A stretch of DNA of 64,000 nucleotides from Streptomyces sp. NBC_00461 (GCF_036013935.1 NZ_CP107902.1:2203001-2267000); one strand, 5' to 3'. Positions 38,163 through 47,941 are shown, numbered from the stretch's first letter. Numbers and translations are program-made. The notes: generated from the sequence alone by a model not told the origin.

Positions 38163-39467
38163 TCAGCGGCGGCTGCGGGGCCCGCGGGCCGCCTCGTCCT
38201 CCACCGTGCGATCGCGCCCCGCCAGGACGCCGACCAGCATCTGCGGGACCATCAGCGCGGCCATGAGCGCGATCGGCAGACCCCAGCCGCCGCTGTGCTG
38301 GTAGAGCACGCCCACCAGGAGGGGGCCGGGGATGGAGATCAGATAGCCGGTGCTCTGCGCGAAGGCCGACAGCTGGGCGACGCCCGCGCCGGTCCTGGCC
38401 CGCATGCCGACCATCGTGAGGGCGAGCGGGAAGGCGCAGTTGGCGATGCCGAGCAGCAGCGCCCAGGCCCAGGCCCCGGCGGCCGGTGCGAGATACAGGC
38501 CGGCATAACCGGCGAGTCCGCAGGCGCCCAGCGCGATCACGATCGGACCCTGGTGCGGCAGCCTGGCGGCGACTCGCGGGATGACGAAGGCCAGCGGCAC
38601 GCCCATCACCATGGTGACGGCGAGCAGCAGCCCCGCCGTGCCCGCGGGCACGCCCGCGTCCCGGAAGATCTGCGCCATCCAGCCCATCGTGATGTAGGCA
38701 GCGGTGGCCTGGAGCCCGAAGAAGACGGCGAGCGCCCAGGCGGTGCGGCTCCGGGTGATCCGCAGCGCGGGTGCCTCCACGCGCGCGTGCTCCCGCGGTC
38801 CGGCCGGCTGCTCGGCGGGCTCCGCGCCCCGCTGCCGTACGAACGGGATCCACGGCACCACCGCCGTCGCGGCGAGAGCCGCCCACACCGTGAGCCCCGA
38901 CTTCCAGCTTCCGCCCAGCGCGTCGGTCAGGGGCACGGTCACCGCCGCCGCGGCCGCCGTCCCCAGGGCGAGGGCCATGGAGTAGAGGCCGGTCATGGAG
39001 CCGACCCGGTCCGGGAACCAGCGCTTGACGATGACCGGCATGAGGACGTTGCTGACCGCGATGCCCATGAGGGCGAGGGCGCTCGCGGCCAGGAAGCCGG
39101 CCGTGCTGCCCGTGTACGGCCGTATGAGCAGGCCCGCGGTGATGGCGACCATGCCCGCGCACACCACCGCGCCCGGTCCGAAACGGCGGGCGAGGCGTGC
39201 GGCCATGACGCCGAAGACGGCGAAGCAGAGCGGGGGCACGGAGGTGAGCAGTCCGGCCATGCTGCCGCTCATGCCGAGCCCGTCGCGGACCTCTTCGAGG
39301 AGCGCGCCGAGGCTGGTGATGGCGGGGCGGAGGTTGAGCGCCGACAGGACGATGCCGATCACGAGCAGTCGCATCGTCCATGCGCGCGTGGCGGGTCGCC
39401 GGTGCTCGTCCGCGGCCGAACTGCGCACGGCCGCGGATGTCGTCGTCCTGGTTTCCTGGCTTGCCAT
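38163..39467 (-). CDS. CynX/NimT-type MFS transporter
   Basis: A 434-residue, 12-helix major facilitator. Family features include SALNLRPAITSLGALLEEV after helix 1, MAARLARRFGP in loop 2-3 and LPHQGPIVIALGACGLAGY in the second half. Members export or import cyanate-like or nitroimidazole-type small molecules, so the substrate is open. The start ATG 39467 is 7 nt from a TATGAT -10 box, suggesting a leaderless transcript. It diverges from the GntR regulator gene. Confidence 0.9.
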   Translation of the reverse strand: MASQETRTTTSAAVRSSAADEHRRPATRAWTMRLLVIGIVLSALNLRPAITSLGALLEEVRDGLGMSGSMAGLLTSVPPLCFAVFGVMAARLARRFGPGAVVCAGMVAITAGLLIRPYTGSTAGFLAASALALMGIAVSNVLMPVIVKRWFPDRVGSMTGLYSMALALGTAAAAAVTVPLTDALGGSWKSGLTVWAALAATAVVPWIPFVRQRGAEPAEQPAGPREHARVEAPALRITRSRTAWALAVFFGLQATAAYITMGWMAQIFRDAGVPAGTAGLLLAVTMVMGVPLAFVIPRVAARLPHQGPIVIALGACGLAGYAGLYLAPAAGAWAWALLLGIANCAFPLALTMVGMRARTGAGVAQLSAFAQSTGYLISIPGPLLVGVLYQHSGGWGLPIALMAALMVPQMLVGVLAGRDRTVEDEAARGPRSRR

Positions 39468-39474
39468 GACGCCT

Positions 39475-39505
39475 ATCATAGAATCATAGGATGATTGGTT
39501 GTCCA
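39475..39505 (-). promoter_or_regulatory. Promoter and operator of the CynX/NimT-type gene
   Basis: On the minus strand TGGACA (39505-39500) and TATGAT (39480-39475) form -35 and -10 elements with a 19-nt spacer. Inside the spacer, AATCAT-AGG-ATGATT (39482-39496) is a perfect 6-bp-arm palindrome, and a further ATCATAG half site overlaps the -10. The divergent FCD-type GntR gene is the obvious source of the binding protein. Confidence 0.6.
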
Positions 39506-39549
39506 CTCCCGGGCCGGCCGCTCCCGGTCATCTCGTGCGAAGGTGTGCC

Positions 39550-40239
39550 ATGCCCCTGAGTCACCCCCGCCGTTCCGCGCTGTCCGAGCAGGTCATCGCG
39601 GCACTGCGGCACCAGATCACCTCGGGCGAGTGGCCGGTCGGCTCACGCATCCCGACGGAACCGGAGCTGGTCGAGCAGCTCGGCGTCGCACGGAACACGG
39701 TCCGTGAGGCCGTCCGCGCACTCGCGCACAACGGCCTGCTGGACATCCGCCAGGGCTCCGGCACCTATGTCGTGGCGACCAGTGAGCTGGCGGGTGTGAT
39801 GCACCGCCGCTTCGCCGACGCGGACCCGCGGCACATCGCCGAGCTGCGCGCCACGCTGGAGTCGGCGGCAGCGAGGCTCGCCGCCGGGCGGCGCACGGAG
39901 AAGGACCTCAAGCAGCTCGACGCGCTGCTCGTGCGGCGCGAGGAGGCCTGGGAGTCCGGCGAGACGGAGGCGTTCGTGACGGCGGACGCGACCTTCCACC
40001 TGGCGGTGGTGGCGGCGTCCCACAACGACGTGATGAGCGCGATGTACGCGGACCTCGGCGAGGTGCTGCGGGACTGGCTGCGCGAGGACATCGGCACGGA
40101 GCTGACACCGGAGACGTACATGGACCACACCCGGCTGGTCGACGCGATCCGCGCGGGGGACGCCGAGGCGGCGGGCGTCGAGGCGGCGAGCTATCCGTTC
40201 CTGTGCCGCCCCGGACGGTTCACCGCTTCTGGTGACTGA
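39550..40239 (+). CDS. GntR family regulator, FadR/FCD subfamily
   Basis: A 229-residue repressor-type protein. The winged helix-turn-helix (about residues 8-75) contains LSEQVIAALRHQITSGEWPVGSRIP, ELVEQLGVARNTVREAVRAL and QGSGTYV. The C-terminal FCD domain (about 95-215) has the metal-binding His pattern in FHLAVVAASHN and DHTRLVDAI. It probably binds a small carboxylate and controls the divergent permease gene through the palindrome at 39482-39496. The 3' end overlaps the next gene by 20 nt, tail to tail. Confidence 0.92.
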   Translation: MPLSHPRRSALSEQVIAALRHQITSGEWPVGSRIPTEPELVEQLGVARNTVREAVRALAHNGLLDIRQGSGTYVVATSELAGVMHRRFADADPRHIAELRATLESAAARLAAGRRTEKDLKQLDALLVRREEAWESGETEAFVTADATFHLAVVAASHNDVMSAMYADLGEVLRDWLREDIGTELTPETYMDHTRLVDAIRAGDAEAAGVEAASYPFLCRPGRFTASGD

Positions 40240-40567
40240 TCCACACCGAGCGGACTTCCTCCCAGCACCGTCCGGTGAGCCGTACGGTCATCGCCGGCCC
40301 GGTGTCGACCCGGGCGCCGTCGGTGTCGAGATCCCACCACCGGGCGCACTCGACGTGCAGGCTGACGCCGTCGGTCTGCGGATAGGGGTTGTGGCAGTAC
40401 GCGGTCACATGGGAGCCGGTGATCCTGGTGCGGCACGCCGCGCCGAAGGGCTGCGGGGAGGGGGGTTTCCCGGGCTGCACGCGCGCGTGGGGAAGCGCCT
40501 CGCACGGCAGGGACATCACGAGAGCGACGGCGACGGTCACTGAGGCCAGACTGCGGAACAGGCGCAC
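40220..40567 (-). CDS. Secreted hypothetical protein
   Basis: A 115-residue protein with a signal peptide (MRLFRSLASVTVAVALVMSLP). The mature part holds five Cys, with C45, C58, C74 and C101 outside the signal region, spaced to allow disulphides, and ends EEVRSVWISHQKR. No domain is recognised. The start is GTG 40567 behind GAGGAGG. It overlaps the GntR gene end tail to tail. Confidence 0.7.
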   Translation of the reverse strand: MRLFRSLASVTVAVALVMSLPCEALPHARVQPGKPPSPQPFGAACRTRITGSHVTAYCHNPYPQTDGVSLHVECARWWDLDTDGARVDTGPAMTVRLTGRCWEEVRSVWISHQKR

Positions 40568-40682
40568 AAGGGAACCTCCTCGGCCGTGCTGGGGAGGAAA
40601 TCACGTGCTGAACACGTAATCCAGAGTGCGCAGTTGAGCCCGGGACCGCCCGGCCGGATAGGCCGAACGGGTGACATGCCGA

Positions 40683-40710
40683 GGGCGCGCGCCCCTCCGG
40701 GCGCGCGCCC
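40683..40710 (-). terminator. Terminator after fabI
   Basis: GGGCGCGCGCCC occurs twice (40683-40694 and 40699-40710), separated by CTCC. Each copy is self-complementary, so the pair forms a 12-bp stem. Confidence 0.8.
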
Positions 40711-40742
40711 CTCGATCGCCGTTCAGACCATGGCGGCAGCGA

Positions 40743-41510
40743 TCACGCGCCGATGGCGTGCAGACCGCCGTCCACGTGGATGATCTCGCCCGTGGTCTTC
40801 GGGAACCAGTCGCTCAGCAGGGCGACGATGCCCTTGCCGGCCGGCTCCGGGTCCTTGAGGTCCCACTCCAGCGGGGAGCGGCTGTCCCAGACGGAGGCCA
40901 GGTCACTGAAGCCGGGGATGGACTTGGCGGCCATCGAGCCGAGCGGGCCCGCCGAGACGAGGTTGCAGCGGATGTTCTGCTTGCCCAGGTCACGGGCCAT
41001 GTAGCGGCTGGTGGCCTCCAGCGCGGCCTTGGCCGGGCCCATCCAGTCGTACTGCGGCCAGGCGTACTGCGCGTCGAAGGTGAGGCCGACGACCGAGCCG
41101 CCGTTCTGCATCAGCGGCAGGCAGGCCATGGTCAGCGACTTCAGGGAGAACGCCGAGACGTGCATGGCCGTGGCGACCGACTCGAACGGCGTGTTCAGGA
41201 AGTTGCCGCCGAGCGCGTCCTGCGGGGCGAAGCCGATGGAGTGCACGACGCCGTCGAGGCCGCCGAGCTCCTCGCCGACGATGTCGGCCAGGCGGCCGAG
41301 GTGCTCGTCGTTGGTGACGTCGAGCTCGATGACCTTGGTGGGCTTCGGGAGCTTCTTGGCGATGCGCTCGGTCAGCGTGGGCCGCGGGAACGCGGTGAGG
41401 ATGATCTCGGCACCCTGCTCCTGTGCCAGCCTGGCGGCGTGGAAGGCGATGGAGGCCTCCGTCAGCACACCAGTGATCAGGATGCGCTTGCCCTCAAGAA
41501 TTCCGCTCAT
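40743..41510 (-). CDS. fabI: Enoyl-[acyl-carrier-protein] reductase (FabI/InhA type)
   Basis: A 255-residue SDR-type reductase that performs the last step of each fatty-acid elongation cycle. The opening ILEGKRILITGVLTEASIAF is the InhA/FabI nucleotide-binding region. The catalytic Tyr-x6-Lys motif is in QYDWMGPAKAALE, and the end TGEIIHVDGGLHAIG is typical. It follows fabG by 5 nt, so the two are an operon. InhA homologues are the isoniazid and triclosan target class. Confidence 0.96.
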   Translation of the reverse strand: MSGILEGKRILITGVLTEASIAFHAARLAQEQGAEIILTAFPRPTLTERIAKKLPKPTKVIELDVTNDEHLGRLADIVGEELGGLDGVVHSIGFAPQDALGGNFLNTPFESVATAMHVSAFSLKSLTMACLPLMQNGGSVVGLTFDAQYAWPQYDWMGPAKAALEATSRYMARDLGKQNIRCNLVSAGPLGSMAAKSIPGFSDLASVWDSRSPLEWDLKDPEPAGKGIVALLSDWFPKTTGEIIHVDGGLHAIGA

Positions 41511-41515
41511 GGTGA

Positions 41516-42220
41516 TCAGTGACCCATTCCCAGTCCGCCGTCAACGGGAATGACGGCTCCAGTGATGTACGAGGCGTCGTCGGAGGCGAGGAACCGCACC
41601 GTAGCGGCCACCTCCTCCGGCTGCGCGTAGCGGCCGAGCGGCACCTGCTTCACGATGCCCTCACGCTGCTCGTCGGTGAGCACCTTGGTCATGTCGGTGT
41701 CGACGAAGCCGGGCGCGACGACGTTGAAGGTGATGTTGCGTGAGCCCAGCTCACGGGCGAGGGAGCGCGCGAAGCCGACGAGGGCGGCCTTGGAGGCGGC
41801 GTAGTTGGCCTGACCGGGGCCGCCGAACAGCCCGACGACCGAGGAGATGAGGACGACGCGGCCCTTCTTGGCGCGCAGCATTCCGCGGTTGGCGCGCTTG
41901 ACCACACGGAAGGTGCCGGTGAGGTTGGTGTCGATGACCGAGGTGAAGTCCTCCTCGGACATGCGCATCAGGAGCTGGTCCTTGGTGATGCCGGCATTGG
42001 CCACGAGGACCTCGACCGGGCCGTGCTCGGCCTCGATCTCCTTGTAGGCCTGCTCCACCTGCTCGGTGTCGGTGATGTCGCACTTGACGGCCAGGAAGCC
42101 TGCCGGCGGCTCACCCGAGCGGTACGTGATCGCGACCTTGTCGCCGGCGTCGGCGAATGCGCGGGCGATGGCGAGGCCGATGCCCCGGTTGCCTCCGGTG
42201 ACGAGAACCGAGCGGCTCAA
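41516..42220 (-). CDS. fabG: 3-oxoacyl-[acyl-carrier-protein] reductase
   Basis: A 234-residue SDR. TGGNRGIG is at residues 8-15, NAG in LVANAGIT, the catalytic Ser in ISSVVG and YAASKAALVGFARSLARELG with Tyr and Lys. It reduces beta-ketoacyl-ACP with NADPH. The start is TTG 42220 with GAAAGGGTGA 4-10 nt upstream; the frame continues further but without conserved sequence. It forms an operon with fabI. Confidence 0.95.
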   Translation of the reverse strand: MSRSVLVTGGNRGIGLAIARAFADAGDKVAITYRSGEPPAGFLAVKCDITDTEQVEQAYKEIEAEHGPVEVLVANAGITKDQLLMRMSEEDFTSVIDTNLTGTFRVVKRANRGMLRAKKGRVVLISSVVGLFGGPGQANYAASKAALVGFARSLARELGSRNITFNVVAPGFVDTDMTKVLTDEQREGIVKQVPLGRYAQPEEVAATVRFLASDDASYITGAVIPVDGGLGMGH

Positions 42221-42471
42221 CGGATCACCCTTTCGATTGCGGTCTGAATACCCCCGCCCGAACACCTGGATGACAGGCGGCTTCCTCGGAAACCTATCGG
42301 GCCCGGGCCGCCCGCGGACAATCGGGCACCGACAGTGGCGTAGAGGACTCGCTGTCGGATCCCTACAGAAAGGTGCCGACCGCACCGGCAAACGTGTGGT
42401 CCGCCGGCCGGTCGCCACGACATGATCGGGGCAACCGCCGGTCACTGTCATGCCAACAGGAAGAGACGCAG
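42221..42471. promoter_or_regulatory. Divergent promoter region between fabG and tldD
   Basis: About 250 nt containing promoters for both genes. No clear hairpin, tRNA or conserved operator is seen. AGGAAGAG precedes the tldD GTG. Confidence 0.4.
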
Positions 42472-43995
42472 GTGCCTCATACCATCGACGAAGCCTTCAG
42501 GGCACTTCCCCTACGCGCCCTCGCCGACGCAGCGCTCGCACGCGCGCGTGCGCTGGGCGCCGAGCACGCGGACTTCCGGTTCGAGCGGGTGCGCAGCGCG
42601 TCCTGGCGGCTGAGGGACGCCAAGCCCGCCGGGTCGTCGGACACCACCGATCTGGGGTACGCGGTGCGCGTCGTGCACGGCGGTACGTGGGGCTTCGCCT
42701 CGGGGGTGGATCTGAGCCTCGACGCGGCCGCCAAGGTCGCCTCGCAGGCGGTGGCGATGGCGAAACTGTCCGCCCAGGTGATCAAGGCGGCCGGCTCGGA
42801 CGAGCGCGTGGAGCTGGCCGACGAGCCGGTGCACACCGACCGGACCTGGATCTCGTCGTACGAGATCGATCCCTTCTCCGTGCCCGACGAGGAGAAGGCT
42901 GCGCTGCTGGCGGACTGGAGTTCACGGCTGCTCGCCGCGGGCGGCGTCAACCACGTCGACGCCTCGCTGCTCACCGTGCACGAGAACAAGTTCTACGCCG
43001 ACACGGCGGGGACCGTGACGACGCAGCAGCGCGTGCGGCTGCATCCGCAGCTGACGGCTGTGGCGGTCGACGAGTCGAGCGGTGAGTTCGACTCGATGCG
43101 GACCATCGCGCCGCCGGTCGGACGCGGCTGGGAGTACCTCACCGGCACCGGCTGGGACTGGGAGAGCGAGCTGGAGCAGATCCCGGAGCTGCTCGCCGAG
43201 AAGATGCGCGCGCCGAGCGTCGAGGCGGGCCTGTACGACCTCGTCGTCGACCCGTCCAACCTGTGGCTGACCATCCACGAGTCCATCGGCCACGCCACCG
43301 AACTGGACCGCGCGCTCGGCTACGAGGCCGCCTACGCCGGCACCTCCTTCGCCACCTTCGACCAGCTCGGCAAGCTGCGCTACGGCTCCGACCTGATGAA
43401 CGTCACCGGCGACCGCACCGCCGAGCACGGCCTCGCGACCATCGGCTACGACGACGAGGGCGTGGAGGGCCAGTCCTGGGACCTGGTGAAGGACGGCACG
43501 CTGGTCGGCTACCAGCTGGACCGGCGGATCGCGAAGCTGACCGGCTTCGAGCGCTCCAACGGCTGCGCGTACGCCGACTCCCCCGGTCATGTGCCCGTGC
43601 AGCGCATGGCCAACGTGTCCCTGCGGCCGGATCCGGCCGGGATGTCGACCGAGGACCTGATCGGCGGGGTCGACCGCGGGATCTACGTCGTCGGGGACCG
43701 GTCCTGGTCCATCGACATGCAGCGCTACAACTTCCAATTTACGGGGCAGCGGTTCTTCAGGGTCGAGAACGGGCGGATCACCGGGCAGCTGCGGGACGTC
43801 GCGTACCAGGCGACGACCACCGACTTCTGGGGCTCGATGGCCGCGGTGGGCGGCCCGCAGACCTACGTCCTCGGCGGCGCCTTCAACTGCGGCAAGGCCC
43901 AGCCGGGCCAGGTCGCCGCCGTGTCGCACGGCTGCCCCTCCGCGCTCTTCAAGGGCGTCAACATCCTCAACACCACGCAGGAGGCCGGTCGATGA
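42472..43995 (+). CDS. tldD: TldD-like metalloprotease subunit
   Basis: A 507-residue TldD/PmbA family protein. HESIGH at residues 269-274, followed by ATELDRALG, is the HExxxH zinc site that marks the active TldD subunit. TldD and TldE together form a hollow peptidase that trims unfolded peptides and matures some modified peptides. The start is GTG 42472 behind AGGAAGAG. The TGA overlaps the next gene's ATG by 4 nt. Confidence 0.94.
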   Translation: MPHTIDEAFRALPLRALADAALARARALGAEHADFRFERVRSASWRLRDAKPAGSSDTTDLGYAVRVVHGGTWGFASGVDLSLDAAAKVASQAVAMAKLSAQVIKAAGSDERVELADEPVHTDRTWISSYEIDPFSVPDEEKAALLADWSSRLLAAGGVNHVDASLLTVHENKFYADTAGTVTTQQRVRLHPQLTAVAVDESSGEFDSMRTIAPPVGRGWEYLTGTGWDWESELEQIPELLAEKMRAPSVEAGLYDLVVDPSNLWLTIHESIGHATELDRALGYEAAYAGTSFATFDQLGKLRYGSDLMNVTGDRTAEHGLATIGYDDEGVEGQSWDLVKDGTLVGYQLDRRIAKLTGFERSNGCAYADSPGHVPVQRMANVSLRPDPAGMSTEDLIGGVDRGIYVVGDRSWSIDMQRYNFQFTGQRFFRVENGRITGQLRDVAYQATTTDFWGSMAAVGGPQTYVLGGAFNCGKAQPGQVAAVSHGCPSALFKGVNILNTTQEAGR

Positions 43996-45386
43996 GCGCC
44001 CGCACCAACAAGCCGCACGACATCGTCGAGCGGGCCCTGGAGCTGTCCGCCGCCGATGGCTGCGTCGTGATCGCCGACGAGCACTCGACCGCCAACCTGC
44101 GCTGGGCGGGCAACACGCTCACGACGAACGGTGTCACGCGCGGGCGCACGCTCACGGTCATCGCGACCGTCGACGGCAAGGAGGGCACCGCCTCGGGTGT
44201 CGTTTCGCGCTCGGCCGTGACCGTGGACGAGCTGGAGCCGCTGGTCCGGGCAGCCGAGGCCGCCGCGCGCGCCGCCGGGCCCGCGGAGGACGCGCAGCCG
44301 CTGGTCACGGGCGTGACGCAGGCGCCGGACTTCACAGACGCGCCCGCGGAGACGACCTCCGCCGTGTTCGCCGACTTCGCTCCGGCGCTCGGCGAGGCCT
44401 TCGCACGCGCGCGTGCGGGCGGTCGGGAGCTGTACGGCTTCGCCAACCACGAGCTCGTGTCGAGCTACATGGGTACGTCGACGGGTCTGCGCCTGCGACA
44501 CGACCAGCCCAACGGGACGCTGGAGCTGAACGCCAAGTCGCCTGACCGTACGCGCTCGGCGTGGGCGGGCCGCTCCACCCGGGACTTCAAGGACGTCGAC
44601 CCGGCGGCGCTGGACGCGGAGCTAGCCGTGCGCCTCGGCTGGGCCGAGCGACGCATCGAGCTGCCGGCCGGGCGCTACGAGACGCTGCTGCCGCCGACCG
44701 CCGTCGCGGACCTGCTGATCTATCAGCTGTGGTCGGCCTCGGGCCGGGACGCGGTCGAGGGCCGCACGGTGTTCTCCAGGCCGGGTGGCGGCACGCGCGT
44801 GGGCGACAGGCTCAGCGAGCTGCCGCTGACCCTGCGCAGCGACCCGAACGAGCCGGGCCTGGAGTCGGCTCCCTTCGTGATCGCGCACTCCTCCGGCGGC
44901 GACCAGTCGGTCTTCGACAACGGCCTGCCGCTCGCGGCCACCGACTGGGTCCGTGAGGGCGAGCTCCGGCACCTCACGACGAGCCGGCACAGCGCGGGCC
45001 TGACCGGGCTGCCCGTCGCCCCCGCCATCGACAACCTCGTCCTGACCGGCGGCGACGACCGCTCGCTGGACGAGATGGTCGCCGGCACCGAGCGCGGTCT
45101 GCTGCTGACGTGCCTGTGGTACATCCGCGAGGTGGATCCCGCGACGCTGCTGCTGACCGGCCTGACCAGGGACGGCGTGTACCTCGTCGAGAACGGCGAG
45201 GTGACGGGCGAGGTGAACAACTTCCGGTTCAACGAGTCGCCGATCGACCTGCTGGGGCGGGCCACCGAGGCGGGACGCACGGAAAAGACGCTGCCGCGGG
45301 AGTGGAGCGACTGGTTCACTAGGGCTGCGATGCCCGCGCTGCGGGTGCCGGACTTCAATATGAGCTCTGTCAGTCAGGGCGTATAA
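43992..45386 (+). CDS. tldE: TldE/PmbA-like subunit
   Basis: A 464-residue partner of TldD that lacks the HExxxH zinc site, as expected for TldE. Conserved parts include RWAGNTLTTNGVTRGRTLTV near the start, and LVLTGGDDRSLDEMVAGTERGLLLTCLWYIREVDP and FRFNESPIDLLGRA near the end. The overlap with tldD ensures equal production. No modified-peptide precursor gene is seen beside the pair. Confidence 0.93.
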   Translation: MSARTNKPHDIVERALELSAADGCVVIADEHSTANLRWAGNTLTTNGVTRGRTLTVIATVDGKEGTASGVVSRSAVTVDELEPLVRAAEAAARAAGPAEDAQPLVTGVTQAPDFTDAPAETTSAVFADFAPALGEAFARARAGGRELYGFANHELVSSYMGTSTGLRLRHDQPNGTLELNAKSPDRTRSAWAGRSTRDFKDVDPAALDAELAVRLGWAERRIELPAGRYETLLPPTAVADLLIYQLWSASGRDAVEGRTVFSRPGGGTRVGDRLSELPLTLRSDPNEPGLESAPFVIAHSSGGDQSVFDNGLPLAATDWVREGELRHLTTSRHSAGLTGLPVAPAIDNLVLTGGDDRSLDEMVAGTERGLLLTCLWYIREVDPATLLLTGLTRDGVYLVENGEVTGEVNNFRFNESPIDLLGRATEAGRTEKTLPREWSDWFTRAAMPALRVPDFNMSSVSQGV

Positions 45387-45442
45387 CCTCGTAGCCGGTA
45401 GTCGCCCGGCTGCCCGATCATCACCAAGGAGATACGAGAACC

Positions 45443-46711
45443 GTGACGGACATCGTCGACGAACTGAAGTGGCGCGGGCTGATCGCCCTCTCCACTGACG
45501 AGGACGCATTGCGCAAGGCGTTCGCGGACGGTCCTGTCACGTTCTATTGCGGCTTCGACCCGACCGCGCCCAGTCTGCACCTCGGCAACCTCGTGCAGAT
45601 CCTGACGATGCGCCGGATCCAGCAGGCGGGCAACCGTCCGCTGGGCCTGGTCGGGGGCGCCACCGGCCTGATCGGTGACCCGAAGCCGAACTCCGAGCGC
45701 ACGCTCAACGCCCCCGAGGTCGTAGCCCAGTGGGTCGAGCGGCTGCGCGGCCAAATCGCCCCGCTGCTCGACTTCGAGGGCCCGAACGCGGCGGTCATGG
45801 TCAACAACCTGGACTGGACCCAGGGCATGTCGGCCATCGAGTTCCTGCGGGACGTCGGCAAGCACTTCCGCGTGAACAAGATGATCGCGAAGGAGGCCGT
45901 CGCCCGGCGCCTGGAGTCCCAGGAAGGGATCAGCTACACGGAGTTCAGCTACCAGATCCTGCAGGGCATGGACTACCTGGAGCTGTACCGGCGGTACGGC
46001 TGCACGCTGCAGACCGGCGGCAGCGACCAGTGGGGCAACCTCACCTCGGGCACCGACCTGATCCACAAGGTCGAGCCGGACGCGGTGGTGCACGCGCTGG
46101 GGACGCCGCTGATCACCAAGGCCGACGGCACCAAGTTCGGCAAGACGGAGTCCGGCACGGTCTGGCTCGACCCCGAGATGACCACGCCGTACGCCTTCTA
46201 CCAGTTCTGGCTGAACGCGGACGACCGGGACGTCTCCAAGTTCCTGCGCATCTTCAGCTTCCGTTCCCGTGAGGAGATCGAGGAGCTGGAGAAGCAGACC
46301 GAGGAGCGTCCGCAGGCCCGGGCCGCTCAGCGTGCGCTGGCCGAGGAGCTGACGACGCTGGTGCACGGCGCGGACCAGACGGCCGCCGTGACCGCCGCGT
46401 CCAGGGCCCTGTTCGGGCAGGGCGAGCTGGCGGACCTCGATGAGAAGACGCTCACCGCGTCCCTCTCCGAGGTGCCGCACATCCAGGTCGCCGAGCTGGG
46501 GCTCGTCGTGGACCTCCTGGCCGAGGTCGGCCTGGTGGCCAGCAAGTCCGCCGCGCGCCGGACCGTGAAGGAGGGCGGCGCCTACGTGAACAACGTGAAG
46601 GTCGCCGCGGAGGACGCCGTGCCCGCCAAGGAGGATCTGCTGCACGGGCGGTGGCTGGTACTGCGCCGGGGCAAGAAGAACCTGGCCGCGGTCGAGGTCA
46701 CAGGAGCCTAG
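45443..46711 (+). CDS. tyrS: Tyrosyl-tRNA synthetase
   Basis: A 422-residue class I synthetase of the bacterial TyrS group. HIGH-type motif is in [16 protein letters not shown] (about residues 34-49), the KMSKS counterpart is KFGKTES, and an S4 domain occupies the C-terminus ([22 protein letters not shown]). It charges tRNA-Tyr. The start is GTG 45443 behind AAGGAGAT. No T-box leader fits in the 56-nt upstream gap. Confidence 0.97.
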   Translation: MTDIVDELKWRGLIALSTDEDALRKAFADGPVTFYCGFDPTAPSLHLGNLVQILTMRRIQQAGNRPLGLVGGATGLIGDPKPNSERTLNAPEVVAQWVERLRGQIAPLLDFEGPNAAVMVNNLDWTQGMSAIEFLRDVGKHFRVNKMIAKEAVARRLESQEGISYTEFSYQILQGMDYLELYRRYGCTLQTGGSDQWGNLTSGTDLIHKVEPDAVVHALGTPLITKADGTKFGKTESGTVWLDPEMTTPYAFYQFWLNADDRDVSKFLRIFSFRSREEIEELEKQTEERPQARAAQRALAEELTTLVHGADQTAAVTAASRALFGQGELADLDEKTLTASLSEVPHIQVAELGLVVDLLAEVGLVASKSAARRTVKEGGAYVNNVKVAAEDAVPAKEDLLHGRWLVLRRGKKNLAAVEVTGA

Positions 46712-46718
46712 ACCCGCA

Positions 46719-46761
46719 CGAAGGGGGCGGACTTCCTCGCACGGGACGTCCGCCCCCTTCG
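46719..46761 (+). terminator. Terminator after tyrS
   Basis: CGAAGGGGGCGGAC (46719-46732) pairs perfectly with 46748-46761 over 14 bp, with a 15-nt loop. Confidence 0.85.
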
Positions 46762-46793
46762 GCTTGCCCGCCCTCAGGCCGTCGTGCCTGCCC

Positions 46794-47072
46794 TCAGGCC
46801 GTCTGCTTTCTCTTGCCGATCGTCGCCATGTACGCCATGTCGACGAGGAAGACGATGATGATCGCGGCCACGAGCTGGAACGCGTGCCGGCTCCAGTCGA
46901 TGCCCCGGGTCGATTCAACGCCGAACCCGCGTGCGATGGCGTTGCCGGCGATGGCGCCGAGCATGCCGCAGATGGTGGTCAGCCAGAGGGGGCTGTGCTG
47001 CTTGCCCGGGATGATCGCCTTGGCGATCAGGCCCAGCACGAATCCCACGATGATCGCCCACAACCAGCCCAT
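46794..47072 (-). CDS. GlsB/YeaQ/YmgE family membrane protein
   Basis: A 92-residue protein with three hydrophobic helices (MGWLWAIIVGFVLGLIAKAI, then LTTICGMLGAIAGNAIA, then VAAIIIVFLVDMAYM). The family is called stress-response or transglycosylase-associated; its function is poorly known. ATG 47072 lies behind GAGGAGG. It converges on tyrS. Confidence 0.9.
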   Translation of the reverse strand: MGWLWAIIVGFVLGLIAKAIIPGKQHSPLWLTTICGMLGAIAGNAIARGFGVESTRGIDWSRHAFQLVAAIIIVFLVDMAYMATIGKRKQTA

Positions 47073-47317
47073 GGCTGCCTCCTCGTACGGCTCGACGTGA
47101 GCATTACGCCCAGTGTCGGACCGTGCGCCGTACGGCGCATGTCGGCCACGGCCGTACGTGCTCCGGCTGAGTCCGTCCCGCCCAGGCGTGAGGTGCCCCG
47201 GTCTCGTAGGCGGCGCAGGCGCGGCGTAACGTGGACGTGTCCGGGTGTCGTCCCCCGTCGGGGATGCACCGGGCACGAGGACGGGGAGTGTCCGATGCGG
47301 GCGGATGGTGGAATGTG

Positions 47318-47716
47318 ATGCGGAAGCTGCATGGCGGTGCCAACGGCCAGGTGTTCCGGATCACCGGCGCACGGACGAGCCTGGACGAGGACGTGCGCGG
47401 GCGGCAGCGCCGCTACATCATCTCGATGTCGATCCGAACGGTGGCGGTAATCCTCGCGGCCACGCTGTGGAACGTCGAACGGCACGTCGCGATCGTGGCG
47501 TTGGTGCTCGGGGCGGCTCTTCCCTACATCGCCGTGGTGATCGCGAACGCGGGACGGGAGAACGCGCCATCGCTTCCGTCGACGTTCGTGAACGCCCCGA
47601 TGCGTCCGATGATTGCGCCGAAGGGGACGAACGACGGTTTCGCGGAACCGAACCCGGAAGATGTCGCGGCCGAGCCCGCACCGGGTGCACGAAGCAAACC
47701 GCACGACCGCGCGTGA
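47318..47716 (+). CDS. DUF3099-like small membrane protein
   Basis: A 132-residue actinobacterial protein with FRITGARTSLDEDVRGRQRRYIISM and two hydrophobic helices (TVAVILAATLW, VALVLGAALPYIAVVIA). This arrangement is that of DUF3099 proteins. The C-terminal 40 residues are polar and variable. The function is unknown. Confidence 0.75.
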   Translation: MRKLHGGANGQVFRITGARTSLDEDVRGRQRRYIISMSIRTVAVILAATLWNVERHVAIVALVLGAALPYIAVVIANAGRENAPSLPSTFVNAPMRPMIAPKGTNDGFAEPNPEDVAAEPAPGARSKPHDRA

Positions 47717-47941
47717 GCGCTGCGGCAGCGTCCAGGACGGCAGTCGACTCCGCGCCAAGCTCAAGAAAAGCTCAGATCAATCATGCTGTTCCAGTGCCGG
47801 GCGACAGGTTCCCCGTGACATACTTCGTACGCGCTCCGCATCCCCCGTCGGAGCGACAGACCGACGCCGGGCAGCTCCCCCCGTGGCTGCTCGGCGTCGC
47901 CTTGTTCAGCGCCTTTTCCGGCCCGCCTGTGAGACGAATCC
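47717..47941. other. Intergenic region
   Basis: About 225 nt with promoter potential for the zinc-protein gene. Short open frames are present but none has a convincing start, conserved sequence or ribosome-binding site. No strong hairpin is seen. Confidence 0.4.

Noticed and set aside
45387..45442. T-box leader upstream of tyrS
   Set aside because: The gap is only 56 nt and holds no specifier stem or T-box sequence.
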